Assembly: GCA_031552355.1 (NCBI GenBank)
Contig: JAVBMO010000137.1
Span: 1 to 21,958 of the forward strand
DNA: 21,958 nt
Source of the DNA: JAVBMO01 sp031552355
Lineage (GTDB): Bacteria > Bacteroidota > Bacteroidia > Bacteroidales > P3
Direction of reading: 5' to 3'
Position 1 is the stretch's first letter. Every line of letters starts with the position of its first letter. The position numbers were made by a program, and so were the translations under genes. Shown in pieces: positions 13,267-21,781 of the stretch. The notes below the pieces were generated by a model. The model saw only the letters and a list, made by a program, of their open reading frames with translations. It was not told the DNA's origin and made no database searches.

Positions 13267-14164
13267 ACAAGCATTTACGGTGAATTTCGTCCAAATTATC
13301 CCGTAATTTTTCCGGTTGCAGTACTTTTATATTTTCACCCAATCCCAATAATTCCATTGTTAAATCTTGGGTACAGAATACCTGTATTTGAAAACGGAAA
13401 GAATCTGCGGTTTCCTGCAAAAGAATTTGTGAAGAATGCAAAGGCTTCGACAATAAGTAGTTTCTGGTGGTTTTATTGGTTTCAAAAACAATGATTTCCG
13501 GTTTGCAATCGGGGGCATTTGGGCGGTAAATGCCAAAACAATGTTCAAAATATTGTTCTGCCGAAAAATTGTATGGCGGAATATAAGTTTCACCGGTAGG
13601 AAACATGTCTGTCATGCGGTCTAAGGCAAAAGTTTTGATTTCTTTTTTTCCTTTTTCCATTCCCACCAAATACCAACGCATTTTGTATTCTTTTAAAACC
13701 AAAGGTTCCACAATCCGCAAATTGGCTTCGCCCCATTCTTTGGAGTATTTGAATTTAATTCGATAACGGTTTTTTATGGCGTGTATCAAAGGATTGATAA
13801 AATCGGTTCCTAAGGGTTGCCGTTTTTCGAAATGAAAATAGTTTTTCATGCTTTCCATTTGATTCATCGACTGAAACATTTCAAAAGCTTCCACCAAACG
13901 GGAAAAATTGGTGTTGTCGTTTTCGTCAAAAGCAATAAAATAACCACCTTGAGAACGATTGTACTCAATTTCTATATTAAAAAGACTGCGGATTTCTGCT
14001 AAGTCGCGCTGAAAAGTTCTGACGGAAAAAGAGGCATTTTCTTCACCATTTAATTCCAATTCATTTACCACATAGTCGTGAATTTCTTCAAAGGAGCAAT
14101 AGGCTTGTCGTTTAAGCTTTTTGATGATAAAAAAATACCGTGAAATAAACTCTCTTTTTGACAC
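13253..14164 (-). CDS. WYL-domain transcriptional regulator
   Basis: 303 residues. An N-terminal winged helix-turn-helix (about 1-75, with SVRTFQRDLAEIRSLF as the recognition region) is followed by a WYL domain. Its signature is MRWYLVGMEKG (W164-Y165-L166) with the later FALDRM, and a WCX-like C-terminal segment follows. WYL proteins bind ligands, often nucleic acid, and regulate defence, DNA damage and other genes; the target here is unknown. The start is GTG at 14162-14164, embedded in the palindrome ACACGTGT (14161-14168); no earlier in-frame ATG is usable. An 11-bp inverted repeat lies 19 bp upstream. It converges on rfaE2 with a 14-bp overlap. Confidence 0.9.
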   Translation of the reverse strand: MSKREFISRYFFIIKKLKRQAYCSFEEIHDYVVNELELNGEENASFSVRTFQRDLAEIRSLFNIEIEYNRSQGGYFIAFDENDNTNFSRLVEAFEMFQSMNQMESMKNYFHFEKRQPLGTDFINPLIHAIKNRYRIKFKYSKEWGEANLRIVEPLVLKEYKMRWYLVGMEKGKKEIKTFALDRMTDMFPTGETYIPPYNFSAEQYFEHCFGIYRPNAPDCKPEIIVFETNKTTRNYLLSKPLHSSQILLQETADSFRFQIQVFCTQDLTMELLGLGENIKVLQPEKLRDNLDEIHRKCLSNSL

Positions 14165-14182
14165 GTGTCTTTAATTTATGAG

Positions 14183-14221
14183 TTATGAATGATGAACCAT
14201 GAATTTTCAAATCATTCATAA
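14183..14221. repeat. Inverted repeat upstream of the WYL regulator
   Basis: TTATGAATGAT (14183-14193) and ATCATTCATAA (14211-14221) are perfect 11-bp inverted arms with a 17-bp loop, 19 bp upstream of the GTG start. They could be the operator of the regulator itself. However, ATGAATGATGAACCATGAAT-type strings are also common low-complexity intergenic sequence in Bacteroidetes. The remainder of the gap to 14362 holds T/C/A-rich direct repeats of TTTCAATT and no gene. Confidence 0.55.
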
Positions 14222-14362
14222 ATTTCTACTTTCAATTTTAATTAAATGAGATTGCTTTACTGTGTTCGCAATGAAGTGGCTGCTTACCTTTAACCCTTTC
14301 ACTTTGCGCCTTTAGCCTATTAACGGCTGTTTCACTTTCAATTTTCAATTCTCAACTTTCAA

Positions 14363-15031
14363 TTAAATAATCGTTCCCGATTCGCAGCAAATCATGCGAG
14401 CAGGAAATTTTTCGAGCATAATATAATCGTGCGAAGAAACCACAACTGTTGTTCCGTTTTCTTGATTCAGGCGTTTTAAAAGTTGCATGATTTCTTCGGA
14501 GGTAATGGGGTCTAAATCGCCGGTAGGTTCGTCGGCCAAGATAATTTCGGGGTGGTTGAGCAAAGCGCGGGCAATACCCACACGTTGTTGCTCACCTTCG
14601 GAAAGTTTATAAACAGGACGAGAAATTTTATCGGACATGGAAACCGCTTCCAAAACTTCAATAATCCGATCATGGATTTGTTTTTTGTTTCGCCAGCCTG
14701 TTGCCCTCAAAGCAAGGTGCAGATTGCCATACACAGTACTGTCGCCAAGTAATTTGGTATGCTGAAGCACAACACCGAGTTTTCTTCGTAAAGCGGAAAT
14801 ATTTTTCCTCGAAATTTTGGTCAATGAAATTCCACAAACAGTTGCGATTCCTTCTTTTACAGGTAAATCTGCGTAGAGTGAACGCAGCAAAGAGGTTTTT
14901 CCTGCGCCGCTTTTACCGATAATATAAACGAACTCGCCTTTGTTTATATCGAGGTTTAAATCGCTCAAAACAGCTTGTTTGTCGAGATAAACAGAGGATT
15001 CTTCCAAGTGGATAATAGCTTCGTTTTGCAT
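14363..15031 (-). CDS. ftsE: Cell-division ABC transporter ATP-binding protein FtsE
   Basis: 222 residues, typical for FtsE. Walker A GKSGAGKT (39-46), Q-loop Q90 in VVLQHTKLL, signature LSEGEQQR (143-150), Walker B IILADE (163-168) with the D-loop GDLD, and the switch histidine H201 in SSHD are all intact. FtsE with FtsX forms a membrane complex that activates peptidoglycan hydrolases at the division site. The partner ftsX is not adjacent, as is usual in Bacteroidetes. The gene starts 30 bp downstream of the DPP11-like gene, so may share its transcript. Other small ABC ATPases (LolD-like) are less likely, but the split cannot be settled without an alignment. Confidence 0.85.
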   Translation of the reverse strand: MQNEAIIHLEESSVYLDKQAVLSDLNLDINKGEFVYIIGKSGAGKTSLLRSLYADLPVKEGIATVCGISLTKISRKNISALRRKLGVVLQHTKLLGDSTVYGNLHLALRATGWRNKKQIHDRIIEVLEAVSMSDKISRPVYKLSEGEQQRVGIARALLNHPEIILADEPTGDLDPITSEEIMQLLKRLNQENGTTVVVSSHDYIMLEKFPARMICCESGTII

Positions 15032-15061
15032 AGAAGAAAAGTTTATAGTGAAATTTTTATT

Positions 15062-17221
15062 TTACTTAACAATGGTCATTTCGTCCACAAGATGCTTGGC
15101 ATTGGCAAACTTGTCGATAATAAACAAACAATACCGTACATCCAAAGCAATATTGCGGCATTGCGAAGGGTCGTACATGATGTCGCTCATGGTTCCTTCC
15201 CAACAACGGTCATAATTTATACCAATCAATTCGCCTTTGCTGTTCAAAACAGGGCTTCCCGAATTTCCTCCCGTGGTGTGGTTTGTAGCAATAAAAGCCA
15301 CAGGCATTTCGCCCTTTTTATTGGCATATATGCCGTAATTTTTTTCTTGGTAAAGCTCTTTCAATTTGGGCTCAACCACATAGTCGAAAATATTCGGATT
15401 TTCTTTTTGCATAATGCCTTCAATGGTGGTATAATATTTATAAATAGCCCCATCGAAAGGTTCGTAGCCGTCCACTTTTCCATAAGCCACACGCAGAGTG
15501 AAGTTGGCGTCGGGATAGAATGCTTTTTTGGGTTGCATTTCCATCATGGCTTTCATGTACTTTTTGTACAAGCTATTCAAATTGTCGTTGATGGCATAAT
15601 AATGGCTTTGTGGAAAAGCTGTGTCATAATAATTTTTAACTTCTGCATAAAATGAAAAAGCAGGGTCTTTGGTCAATTTGCTCAAATTTTTGCAACTGCA
15701 TTCCGCAAGCATTTTGCTTAGTTTTTCTTTTGAAGAAAAAGCTGACTTTTCGAAAAGGTCGTTGGCGAAAGCTTCTATATTATTATCATATTTGTTTTTT
15801 ACAACAGAAAATGCCGGTGGCAAAAGTCTTGAATCTATTTTTTCGTAGTAAATTTTCAAGGTTTGAACAAAAATATCTTTATCCACAATTCTGTGTTTGG
15901 TGTAATCTTCAAAAGTTCGAGTAATTCTTTCAAGGTGAAGTTTATAGGCTGGTGTTGTATCGTAGCTTTGTGATTTTTTGCAATTTTCAGAGATGGAAAA
16001 AACACGCCCAACATTGCTCATAAAGTCAGAAGCGCCAAAGGCTTCGGTGGAATAGACCTTTGCCAGTTCGAAATCTTGCAAACGGGCATATTGTTTGGCA
16101 AATTCGGGAAGCAGGTTTCCATATTCGGCTTTTCTTTTGCTATCTTGATTTACCCATTCGGTAAACTGTTTTTCAAATGCTTGTTTCTTTTCAACCCCGT
16201 TGAGGCGATGAATACCTTTGCTTTCACCAATCATTTTTTTCCACCCATTGGCAATTCCCGCCACGCTCGATGCATATCTCAAACGTTGATCCGCACTTTG
16301 ATTCATAGCTGCATTATAAATTTCCAAACGTTTGTTGCGCAATTCGATTTTTGCAGGATTTAAAATATTAACCGTTTGATCTACAGCATAAGAAGTTAAG
16401 TATTCTTGAGTTCTTCCCGGATAACCGAAAACGAAAGTAAATTCGTCTTGTTGCAATTCACTTAACGAAATGGTTAAGTGTTTTTTAGGTTGGTAGGGCA
16501 CATTGTCTTTAGAATATTTTGCCGGTTTATTGTCTTTTGAGGCATAAACGCGGAAAACCGAAAAATCGCCTGTATGGCGCGGCCACATCCAGTTGTCCGT
16601 TTCGCCGCCAAATTTTCCAATATTGGATGGGGGAGCACCCACCAAACGAACATCGTGGAAAACTTCGTTTACGTAAAGAAAATATTGATTTCCATAATAA
16701 AACGGAAAAATATCTGCTGTGTAATGAGTGCCTTCAACAGCTTGTTTTTTAAGTTTGGCAATATTGGTATTGATTGTCAAAGTTCTATTTTCCTGCGTCA
16801 TATTGTCGCTCACGCCTTCCAACACTTTTGTTGTAACGTCTTCCATGCGAATTAGAAGAGTGACGGTTAAGCCCGGACAAGGAAGTTCTTTTTGCAAGTT
16901 TTCAGCCCAAAAACCATTGGCTAAATAATTGTTTTCAACCGAACTGAGCGAAACAATGTGGGAATAGCCACAATGGTGATTGGTAAACAACAATCCTTTG
17001 TCCGACACAAATTCACCTGTGCAACCTTGTCCAAACTGAACAATGGCGTCTTTTAGACTGGTATGGTTTACATCGTAAATATCTTTGGCCGTAATTTTCA
17101 TGCCTAATTTCTGCATGTCGGCTTCATTTTTGTTCAGAAAAAGCGGCAACCACATGCCCTCATCTGCATGAGTAAAAAAACTAAAGGCAATTGTCAAAAG
17201 GAAAAGAATTTTTTTCTTCAT
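15062..17221 (-). CDS. dpp11: S46-family dipeptidyl-peptidase, DPP11-like (Asp/Glu-specific)
   Basis: 719 residues with a signal peptide (about 1-19, MKKKILFLLTIAFSFFTHA). The chymotrypsin-like triad is visible: H83 in FTNHHCGY, D219 in RHTGDFSVFRVY and S654 in GGNSGSP. The residue that sets S1 specificity in this family is Arg (R672 in NYDRCWEG), as in DPP11, whereas DPP7 has Gly. The enzyme should release dipeptides with acidic second residues in the periplasm, serving peptide-based nutrition of asaccharolytic Bacteroidales. A TATCTTTGC -7 box lies 30 bp upstream. Specificity is inferred from the one residue. Confidence 0.93.
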   Translation of the reverse strand: MKKKILFLLTIAFSFFTHADEGMWLPLFLNKNEADMQKLGMKITAKDIYDVNHTSLKDAIVQFGQGCTGEFVSDKGLLFTNHHCGYSHIVSLSSVENNYLANGFWAENLQKELPCPGLTVTLLIRMEDVTTKVLEGVSDNMTQENRTLTINTNIAKLKKQAVEGTHYTADIFPFYYGNQYFLYVNEVFHDVRLVGAPPSNIGKFGGETDNWMWPRHTGDFSVFRVYASKDNKPAKYSKDNVPYQPKKHLTISLSELQQDEFTFVFGYPGRTQEYLTSYAVDQTVNILNPAKIELRNKRLEIYNAAMNQSADQRLRYASSVAGIANGWKKMIGESKGIHRLNGVEKKQAFEKQFTEWVNQDSKRKAEYGNLLPEFAKQYARLQDFELAKVYSTEAFGASDFMSNVGRVFSISENCKKSQSYDTTPAYKLHLERITRTFEDYTKHRIVDKDIFVQTLKIYYEKIDSRLLPPAFSVVKNKYDNNIEAFANDLFEKSAFSSKEKLSKMLAECSCKNLSKLTKDPAFSFYAEVKNYYDTAFPQSHYYAINDNLNSLYKKYMKAMMEMQPKKAFYPDANFTLRVAYGKVDGYEPFDGAIYKYYTTIEGIMQKENPNIFDYVVEPKLKELYQEKNYGIYANKKGEMPVAFIATNHTTGGNSGSPVLNSKGELIGINYDRCWEGTMSDIMYDPSQCRNIALDVRYCLFIIDKFANAKHLVDEMTIVK

Positions 17222-17250
17222 GATATATAAATTTCAATTTGAAAAGATTC

Positions 17251-17259
17251 GCAAAGATA
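17251..17259 (-). promoter_or_regulatory. -7 box of the DPP11-like gene
   Basis: Minus-strand TATCTTTGC matches TAnnTTTG and lies 29 bp before the start codon. No TTTG is visible at the -33 position. The stretch to 17300 otherwise holds only the short gap to the porin gene end. Confidence 0.55.
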
Positions 17260-17300
17260 CAATTTTCTAACGATTTATCCGACTTTTGTTTGTTAAAAGC

Positions 17301-18626
17301 TTAGAATTTATACTGCAACCGTAAAGTAAGCACATTATCCTTTAAATCTGTTGAATAATCGGGTTTAGTATCGGTTGTCAGGTTTTCGGTTTTTTCGTTG
17401 GCAATAAATTCATAATAAAGCTGCAAGTATAAACTTTTATTTATCTTCCACAACCCACCTACCCCCCAAGTGCTATAAGCAATATCGGTTGCCGTAGTGA
17501 AATTGCTTAAACCGATTTCACTTCCCGAAACTTTGATGTTTGGGTCGTAATAATCATATTTCAGCAAAAAGGTAAAAGGCGTTGACAAAATATCTTGGAG
17601 AAAATAGAAATAGTATCCGCAAAAAGGACGTAGATACAAATTATATTTTGGGTCATTTGCAGGAACCTCGCTGTAGCTTTGGCTTTTTGAACTGGTTGCT
17701 GAACCTGGTTGTGTTCCCCAGGTATATTCGCATCTTAAAGTGGTTTTGCCCAAAAGCCATTTAAAGGCAAATTGCGCATCAAAGCCCCAATATTCGCGTT
17801 TCATATAATCGCCGCGTTGTCCTGTGGAATCCAAAATAAATGCATTGCCCTCCATGGTATATTTGTATTTTGTCGGGCTAAAAACGCTGCCGTTATAATA
17901 TGAAAATCCCACACCCCAATTCCCTGAAAATCCATCAGTTTCAAAAGATTTTGCAGCACTTAAACGCCCAATAAAATCTTTTCTACTGTCAATATCTTTA
18001 TTGACAAGATTTCCGGAAAACACCCCCATATCTAACTTTAAAAAACTCAAAGAATTGGAAGACGGCATTTGCAATGCTAACATGGCGCCTAAATCACGTT
18101 CACCTGGGAACAGCGTTTGCATGACGGCTGAATTTTCGGGTGTTTCGCGAAGCAAGGAAGAATATTGAACTTCAAAACCAAAACATGGCGCCATAATACC
18201 GGCGCGAAGATAACTTTTACTGTTCAGCCAAGCATCTTTCACTTGCATGTAGAGATCTACGATGTTAATCCCTTTTTCTGTAAGATTCAGTTGAAAAGCG
18301 CCTTGGGCATATTTGTCGTCATAAAAAAATTTCAACCGTCCTCTGCGAATGCCAATGCGGTTGAAAGTTTCTTCGCCATAGTTTTCGTTCGGCGAACCGA
18401 CTTTTAGTTCGGAATATTCTTCTCCATATTGATATTGAGCTTGAATCCCCCCAGAAATGCCAAAGTGGGAGAAAAAATTATATGTATGTTCTAATCGTTT
18501 TTGCTTTTCTTCCAAAGTTTTGATTTTTTCCGAAAGACTTTGCAGGCTGTCTGTCATTGATTCTTGAGCCAAAACGGAAAAGCAAGAAAATAAAATGAGA
18601 AATATTAAAGATAAAAGTTTTTTCAT
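17301..18626 (-). CDS. Outer-membrane porin, Porin_O_P-like
   Basis: 441 residues from the ATG at 18624-18626; a longer reading to 18785 exists but lacks a signal sequence at its start, whereas this start gives MKKLLSLIFLILFSCFSVLA|QES. Residues about 24-45 form a short coiled coil (LSEKIKTLEEKQKRLEH), common in periplasmic trimerising porins. The rest is a series of amphipathic strands with FNRIGIRRGRLKFFYDD, GFEVQYSSLLRETPENSAV and a C-terminal aromatic (LRLQYKF), fitting a phosphate-selective porin O/P-type beta barrel. Substrate is unknown. A TACTTTTGC box at 18691-18699 could drive it. No operon partner. Confidence 0.85.
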   Translation of the reverse strand: MKKLLSLIFLILFSCFSVLAQESMTDSLQSLSEKIKTLEEKQKRLEHTYNFFSHFGISGGIQAQYQYGEEYSELKVGSPNENYGEETFNRIGIRRGRLKFFYDDKYAQGAFQLNLTEKGINIVDLYMQVKDAWLNSKSYLRAGIMAPCFGFEVQYSSLLRETPENSAVMQTLFPGERDLGAMLALQMPSSNSLSFLKLDMGVFSGNLVNKDIDSRKDFIGRLSAAKSFETDGFSGNWGVGFSYYNGSVFSPTKYKYTMEGNAFILDSTGQRGDYMKREYWGFDAQFAFKWLLGKTTLRCEYTWGTQPGSATSSKSQSYSEVPANDPKYNLYLRPFCGYYFYFLQDILSTPFTFLLKYDYYDPNIKVSGSEIGLSNFTTATDIAYSTWGVGGLWKINKSLYLQLYYEFIANEKTENLTTDTKPDYSTDLKDNVLTLRLQYKF

Positions 18627-18690
18627 AGATGAAATAGTTCTGACTTTTAGATATTTTACAAGAAAAGAAATATGCTTGTAAAAATAAAAT

Positions 18691-18699
18691 GCAAAAGTA
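18691..18699 (-). promoter_or_regulatory. -7 box of the porin gene
   Basis: Minus-strand TACTTTTGC fits TAnnTTTG and lies about 65 bp before the chosen porin start. It falls inside the longer reading frame, which supports the shorter start. No clear -33 element. Confidence 0.5.
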
Positions 18700-18823
18700 T
18701 GATATTTACAGATATTTTGAAACTGTGTCCAAATTCTATATTTTTTAGGCACTATTTTTGATGTTATTAAACGTGTAAAAATCAATAGTTAGTGAAAAAT
18801 ATTGTTTTTGAAAATTCTATTTT

Positions 18824-18855
18824 TTTGCTTACTATATAATTAATTCGTAATTTTG
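18824..18855 (+). promoter_or_regulatory. Promoter of the yceD-rpmF-plsX-fabH cluster
   Basis: TTTG (18824-18827), 20-bp spacer, TAATTTTG (18848-18855). This is a full match to the Bacteroidetes vegetative promoter, with 22 bp to the yceD ATG. It is the best promoter in the window and supports the phylum assignment. Confidence 0.8.
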
Positions 18856-18877
18856 TACCCTCAAAAAAAGAAGTGTT

Positions 18878-19414
18878 ATGCATAATTCTAATGATTTTGT
18901 AGTGAAGTTCAAAGGTTTAGCCAATGGATTACACCAGTTTCATTATGTTTTAGGTGATTCTTTTTTTACCTCTTTGGAAGATGAGGATTTGCAAGGTGGG
19001 CAGGTCGATTTTGAAGTTACATTGGACAAGAAAGACACCATGCTGAGCTTTCAATTCCAATTTCAGGGAATAGTCAAAACGCTTTGTGATAGATGTTTGG
19101 ATGCTTTTGATATTCCTGTTTCAGGCGAAGAGAGCCTGTACGTGAAATTTGGAAATGAAGAGGTAAATACACAAGAAGATATTATTTATCTTCCTGAACA
19201 AGAGCATAAAATTGATTTATTTGACTATATCCGGCAATATGTAATTATAGCTTTGCCAATGCAAAGAATTCATCCAATGGATGAAAATGGCGAATCGCTT
19301 TGCAACAAAGAAATGTTGAAAAAACTTGAAGATATAGCAAGTAACCATGTGGAAAGCAATGAAGAAACCAATCCTTGTTGGGATGTTTTAAAAAAATTGC
19401 AACAAGAAGATTGA
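18878..19414 (+). CDS. yceD: YceD / DUF177 family protein (large-subunit rRNA accumulation)
   Basis: 178 residues. The central TLCDRCLDAFDIPVSGEESLYVKF motif, the following acidic stretch and the C-terminal PCWDVLKKLQQ (family form: DPRWxxLKKL) identify DUF177. Only C-R-C spacing and parts of the usual later cysteine region remain (SLCNKEM). The family is needed for normal 23S rRNA levels in several bacteria and nearly always precedes rpmF, as here (48-bp gap). First gene of the cluster behind a strong promoter. Confidence 0.88.
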   Translation: MHNSNDFVVKFKGLANGLHQFHYVLGDSFFTSLEDEDLQGGQVDFEVTLDKKDTMLSFQFQFQGIVKTLCDRCLDAFDIPVSGEESLYVKFGNEEVNTQEDIIYLPEQEHKIDLFDYIRQYVIIALPMQRIHPMDENGESLCNKEMLKKLEDIASNHVESNEETNPCWDVLKKLQQED

Positions 19415-19462
19415 AATTGATAGATAAAGCAATATTAACAGAAAACATAAAAACATAAGAAA

Positions 19463-19648
19463 ATGCCAAATCCTAAACGTAGATTCTCTCAAACAAGAAC
19501 AGCGAAAAGAAGAACACACCACAAAGCCGTAGCGCCTCAATTGTCAAATTGCAGCAATTGCGGAGCCGTAGTATTGTACCACAGAGTTTGTCCTGAGTGC
19601 GGATACTACAGAGGAAAACAAGCTATTGAAAAAACAGCTACTGTTTAA
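19463..19648 (+). CDS. rpmF: 50S ribosomal protein L32
   Basis: 61 residues. MPNPKRRFSQTRTAKRRTHH is the standard L32 start, and two cysteine pairs (CSNC and CPEC, about residues 30-33 and 43-46) make the zinc-binding form. It is part of the large ribosomal subunit near the peptidyl exit side. Position between yceD and plsX is the common bacterial order. Confidence 0.98.
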   Translation: MPNPKRRFSQTRTAKRRTHHKAVAPQLSNCSNCGAVVLYHRVCPECGYYRGKQAIEKTATV

Positions 19649-19703
19649 AGTTGTTGACAGTTTTCGTGCTGTCGCTTTTAGTGTGTAACCAATCTTTATA
19701 TCC

Positions 19704-20651
19704 ATGAATATTGGAATAGATGTAATGGGTGGCGATTTTGCGCCACAAGCCACAATTCTTGGCGCTATTATGGCCTTGGAAGAAATTCCGGCTACAGACA
19801 GAATTGTGCTTATTGGAAATGAGAAAATTATTTTGGAAACATTGAAATCCGAAAATGCAGATCCTTCTCGTTTCAATATTGTCCACACAGAAGAAGTCAT
19901 AGAAATGGACGACAAGCCCATTAAAGCTATGACACAAAAAACCAAATCTAATTTGGTGGTAGGTTTTTCATTGCTTAAAGATAAAAAAATAGATTCCTTG
20001 GCCAGTGCCGGAAATACCGGTGCCATGTTGGTTGGTGCTATGAATAGCGTTGGAACTATTGAAGGACTTTTGAGACCTTGTTTAGCTGCATTTCTTCCCA
20101 AAGAAGATGGCGGCTTTTCTGTTTTGGTTGACGTGGGCGTAAACCCTGATAGCAAACCGGAGCATTTGCATCAATATGGCCTTGTAGGAAAGCTTTACGC
20201 AGAAAAAATCTTTAAAATTGCCAATCCAAAAGTGGGTTTATTGAATGTGGGAAGTGAAGAAGGTAAAGGAAATGCCCGTTGCGTTGCCGCTTACGATTTG
20301 ATGAAAACCGCTTTGGAATATAATTTTATTGGTAATGTAGAAACCCGTAAATTGTTCAAAGGCGATGATTGCCATGTGTTTGTGTGTGATGGTTTTGTAG
20401 GGAATATGCTGTTGAAGCACACCGAAGCCATGTGGTATGTAATGTACAAACGCGGCCTTGTTGATGATTACATGAAACGTTTCAATTATGAACTTTACGG
20501 CGGAATGCCATTATTGGGCGTGAATGGAACAGTTATTATCGGGCATGGTATATCAAGCAAATTGGCAATAAAGAACATGATCCTGCAATCAAAACAGGTT
20601 TTTGAGTCAAAGATAAATGAACAACTAAAGGATTCATTGGCAAAACTTTAA
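19704..20651 (+). CDS. plsX: Phosphate acyltransferase PlsX
   Basis: 315 residues. Motifs: IGIDVMGGDFAP (3-14), SAGNTGAML (106-114), DVGVNPDSKPEHL, GLLNVGSEEGKGN, CDGFVGNMLLKH and YGGMPLLGVNG. PlsX converts acyl-ACP and phosphate to acyl-phosphate, the acyl donor for PlsY in phospholipid synthesis. It is a peripheral inner-membrane enzyme. It lies 55 bp after rpmF and 10 bp before fabH, so the two lipid genes are co-transcribed. Full length and intact. Confidence 0.97.
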   Translation: MNIGIDVMGGDFAPQATILGAIMALEEIPATDRIVLIGNEKIILETLKSENADPSRFNIVHTEEVIEMDDKPIKAMTQKTKSNLVVGFSLLKDKKIDSLASAGNTGAMLVGAMNSVGTIEGLLRPCLAAFLPKEDGGFSVLVDVGVNPDSKPEHLHQYGLVGKLYAEKIFKIANPKVGLLNVGSEEGKGNARCVAAYDLMKTALEYNFIGNVETRKLFKGDDCHVFVCDGFVGNMLLKHTEAMWYVMYKRGLVDDYMKRFNYELYGGMPLLGVNGTVIIGHGISSKLAIKNMILQSKQVFESKINEQLKDSLAKL

Positions 20652-20661
20652 TACTAAACAA

Positions 20662-21651
20662 ATGACAAAAATAAGAGCTGCAATAACCGGTGTAGGTGGC
20701 TACGTTCCCGACTATGTTTTGACTAACGACGAGCTGAGCAAAATGATGGATACCACTGATGAGTGGATTATGACACGAATTGGTATCAAAGAAAGAAGAA
20801 TTTTGAAAGGCGAGGGATTAGGTACATCGGATATGGCAGTAAAAGCAATAGAGGATTTGCAAAAAAGAAAACCTTTCAATTTAGATGAAATTGACATGGT
20901 TCTTTGTTGTACAGTTACTCCCGATATGCATTTTCCTGCAACAGCCAACATCGTTTCCGATAAATGCGGAATCACAAAAGCTTTTGCTTTTGATGTTTTG
21001 GTTGGTTGTGCCGGTTTTATTTTTGGCTTAAAAACAGCTTCTGCTTATATTGAAAGTGGTGCAGCTAAAAAAGTATTGGTTATTGGTGCCGATAAAATGT
21101 CATCAATTATTGATTATACCGACCGTGCAACAGCGCCCATTTTTGGCGACGGTGCTGCGGTTGTTTTGCTTGAGCCAACAACAGAAGAATTTGGCGTAAT
21201 GGATACCATTATGGCAAGCGATGGTGTAGGACGTCATAATTTATTTATGAAGGCTGGTGGCTCTGCTTATCCACCTTCACACGAGACCATTGACAATAAA
21301 GAACATTTTGTTCATCAAGACGGACAAACAGTTTTTAAATGGGCGGTTTCTAAAATGTCCGATGTTTCAGAAGAAGTGATGAAACGTAATAACCTATCTT
21401 CAGATACAATAAACTATTTTTTACCTCATCAAGCCAATAAGCGTATTATTGATGCGGTGGGACAATGGATGAAATTGCCGGAAGAAAAAGTTCTTGTCAA
21501 TATTACCAAATTTGGAAATACCACAGATGCCACCATTCCATTGTTGATGTGGGAATATCAGGACAGATTCAAAAAAGGCGATAACCTTATTTTGAGTGCT
21601 TTTGGTGCCGGATTTTCGTGGGGTTCCATTTATTTGAAATGGGCGATCTAA
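20662..21651 (+). CDS. fabH: Beta-ketoacyl-ACP synthase III
   Basis: 329 residues. The catalytic triad is visible: C116 in VLVGCAGFIFGL, H256 in LPHQANKRI and N286 in KFGNTTDATIP. The N-terminal TGVGGYVPDYVLTNDEL and the TDEWIMTRIGIKERR segment are typical. FabH condenses an acyl-CoA primer with malonyl-ACP to start fatty-acid elongation; primer choice (acetyl or branched) cannot be read from the sequence alone. It is the last gene of the cluster, followed by a strong terminator. Confidence 0.97.
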   Translation: MTKIRAAITGVGGYVPDYVLTNDELSKMMDTTDEWIMTRIGIKERRILKGEGLGTSDMAVKAIEDLQKRKPFNLDEIDMVLCCTVTPDMHFPATANIVSDKCGITKAFAFDVLVGCAGFIFGLKTASAYIESGAAKKVLVIGADKMSSIIDYTDRATAPIFGDGAAVVLLEPTTEEFGVMDTIMASDGVGRHNLFMKAGGSAYPPSHETIDNKEHFVHQDGQTVFKWAVSKMSDVSEEVMKRNNLSSDTINYFLPHQANKRIIDAVGQWMKLPEEKVLVNITKFGNTTDATIPLLMWEYQDRFKKGDNLILSAFGAGFSWGSIYLKWAI

Positions 21652-21675
21652 GAATCTGAAAAATCAAATAATTTT

Positions 21676-21711
21676 AAATCCAACCAATGAAAAGCGGTTG
21701 GATTTTTTTTT
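21676..21711 (+). terminator. Rho-independent terminator after fabH
   Basis: AAATCCAACC (21676-21685), 10-nt loop, GGTTGGATTT (21696-21705), followed by six more T. A 10-bp perfect stem with U-run, placed 25 bp after the fabH stop; it ends the yceD-rpmF-plsX-fabH transcript. Confidence 0.92.
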
Positions 21712-21781
21712 CTTCATGCAATAAATAAAATTTTTGCGAGTTACATATTTAGAAAATCAAAGTTGTTTTAAATTATAATTT

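Noticed and set aside
14191..14210. GATGAACCATGAATTTTCAA as a third degenerate CRISPR repeat
   Set aside because: Only the GAACCATGA core is shared; the tag half is absent and the string is part of a low-complexity inverted repeat common in such intergenic regions.
14975..15655. 226-codon plus-strand frame opposite the DPP11-like gene and ftsE
   Set aside because: It is antisense to an intact peptidase with all catalytic motifs, and its translation is rich in Phe, Ile and His as expected for a shadow frame.
18627..18785. N-terminal extension of the porin to a start at 18785
   Set aside because: The extension has no signal peptide, covers a -7 box and is AT-rich non-coding in character; the internal start at 18626 gives a proper signal sequence.
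19544..20155. 203-codon minus-strand frame opposite rpmF and plsX
   Set aside because: It is antisense to two well-conserved genes, has no family resemblance and shows the composition of a mirrored coding strand.
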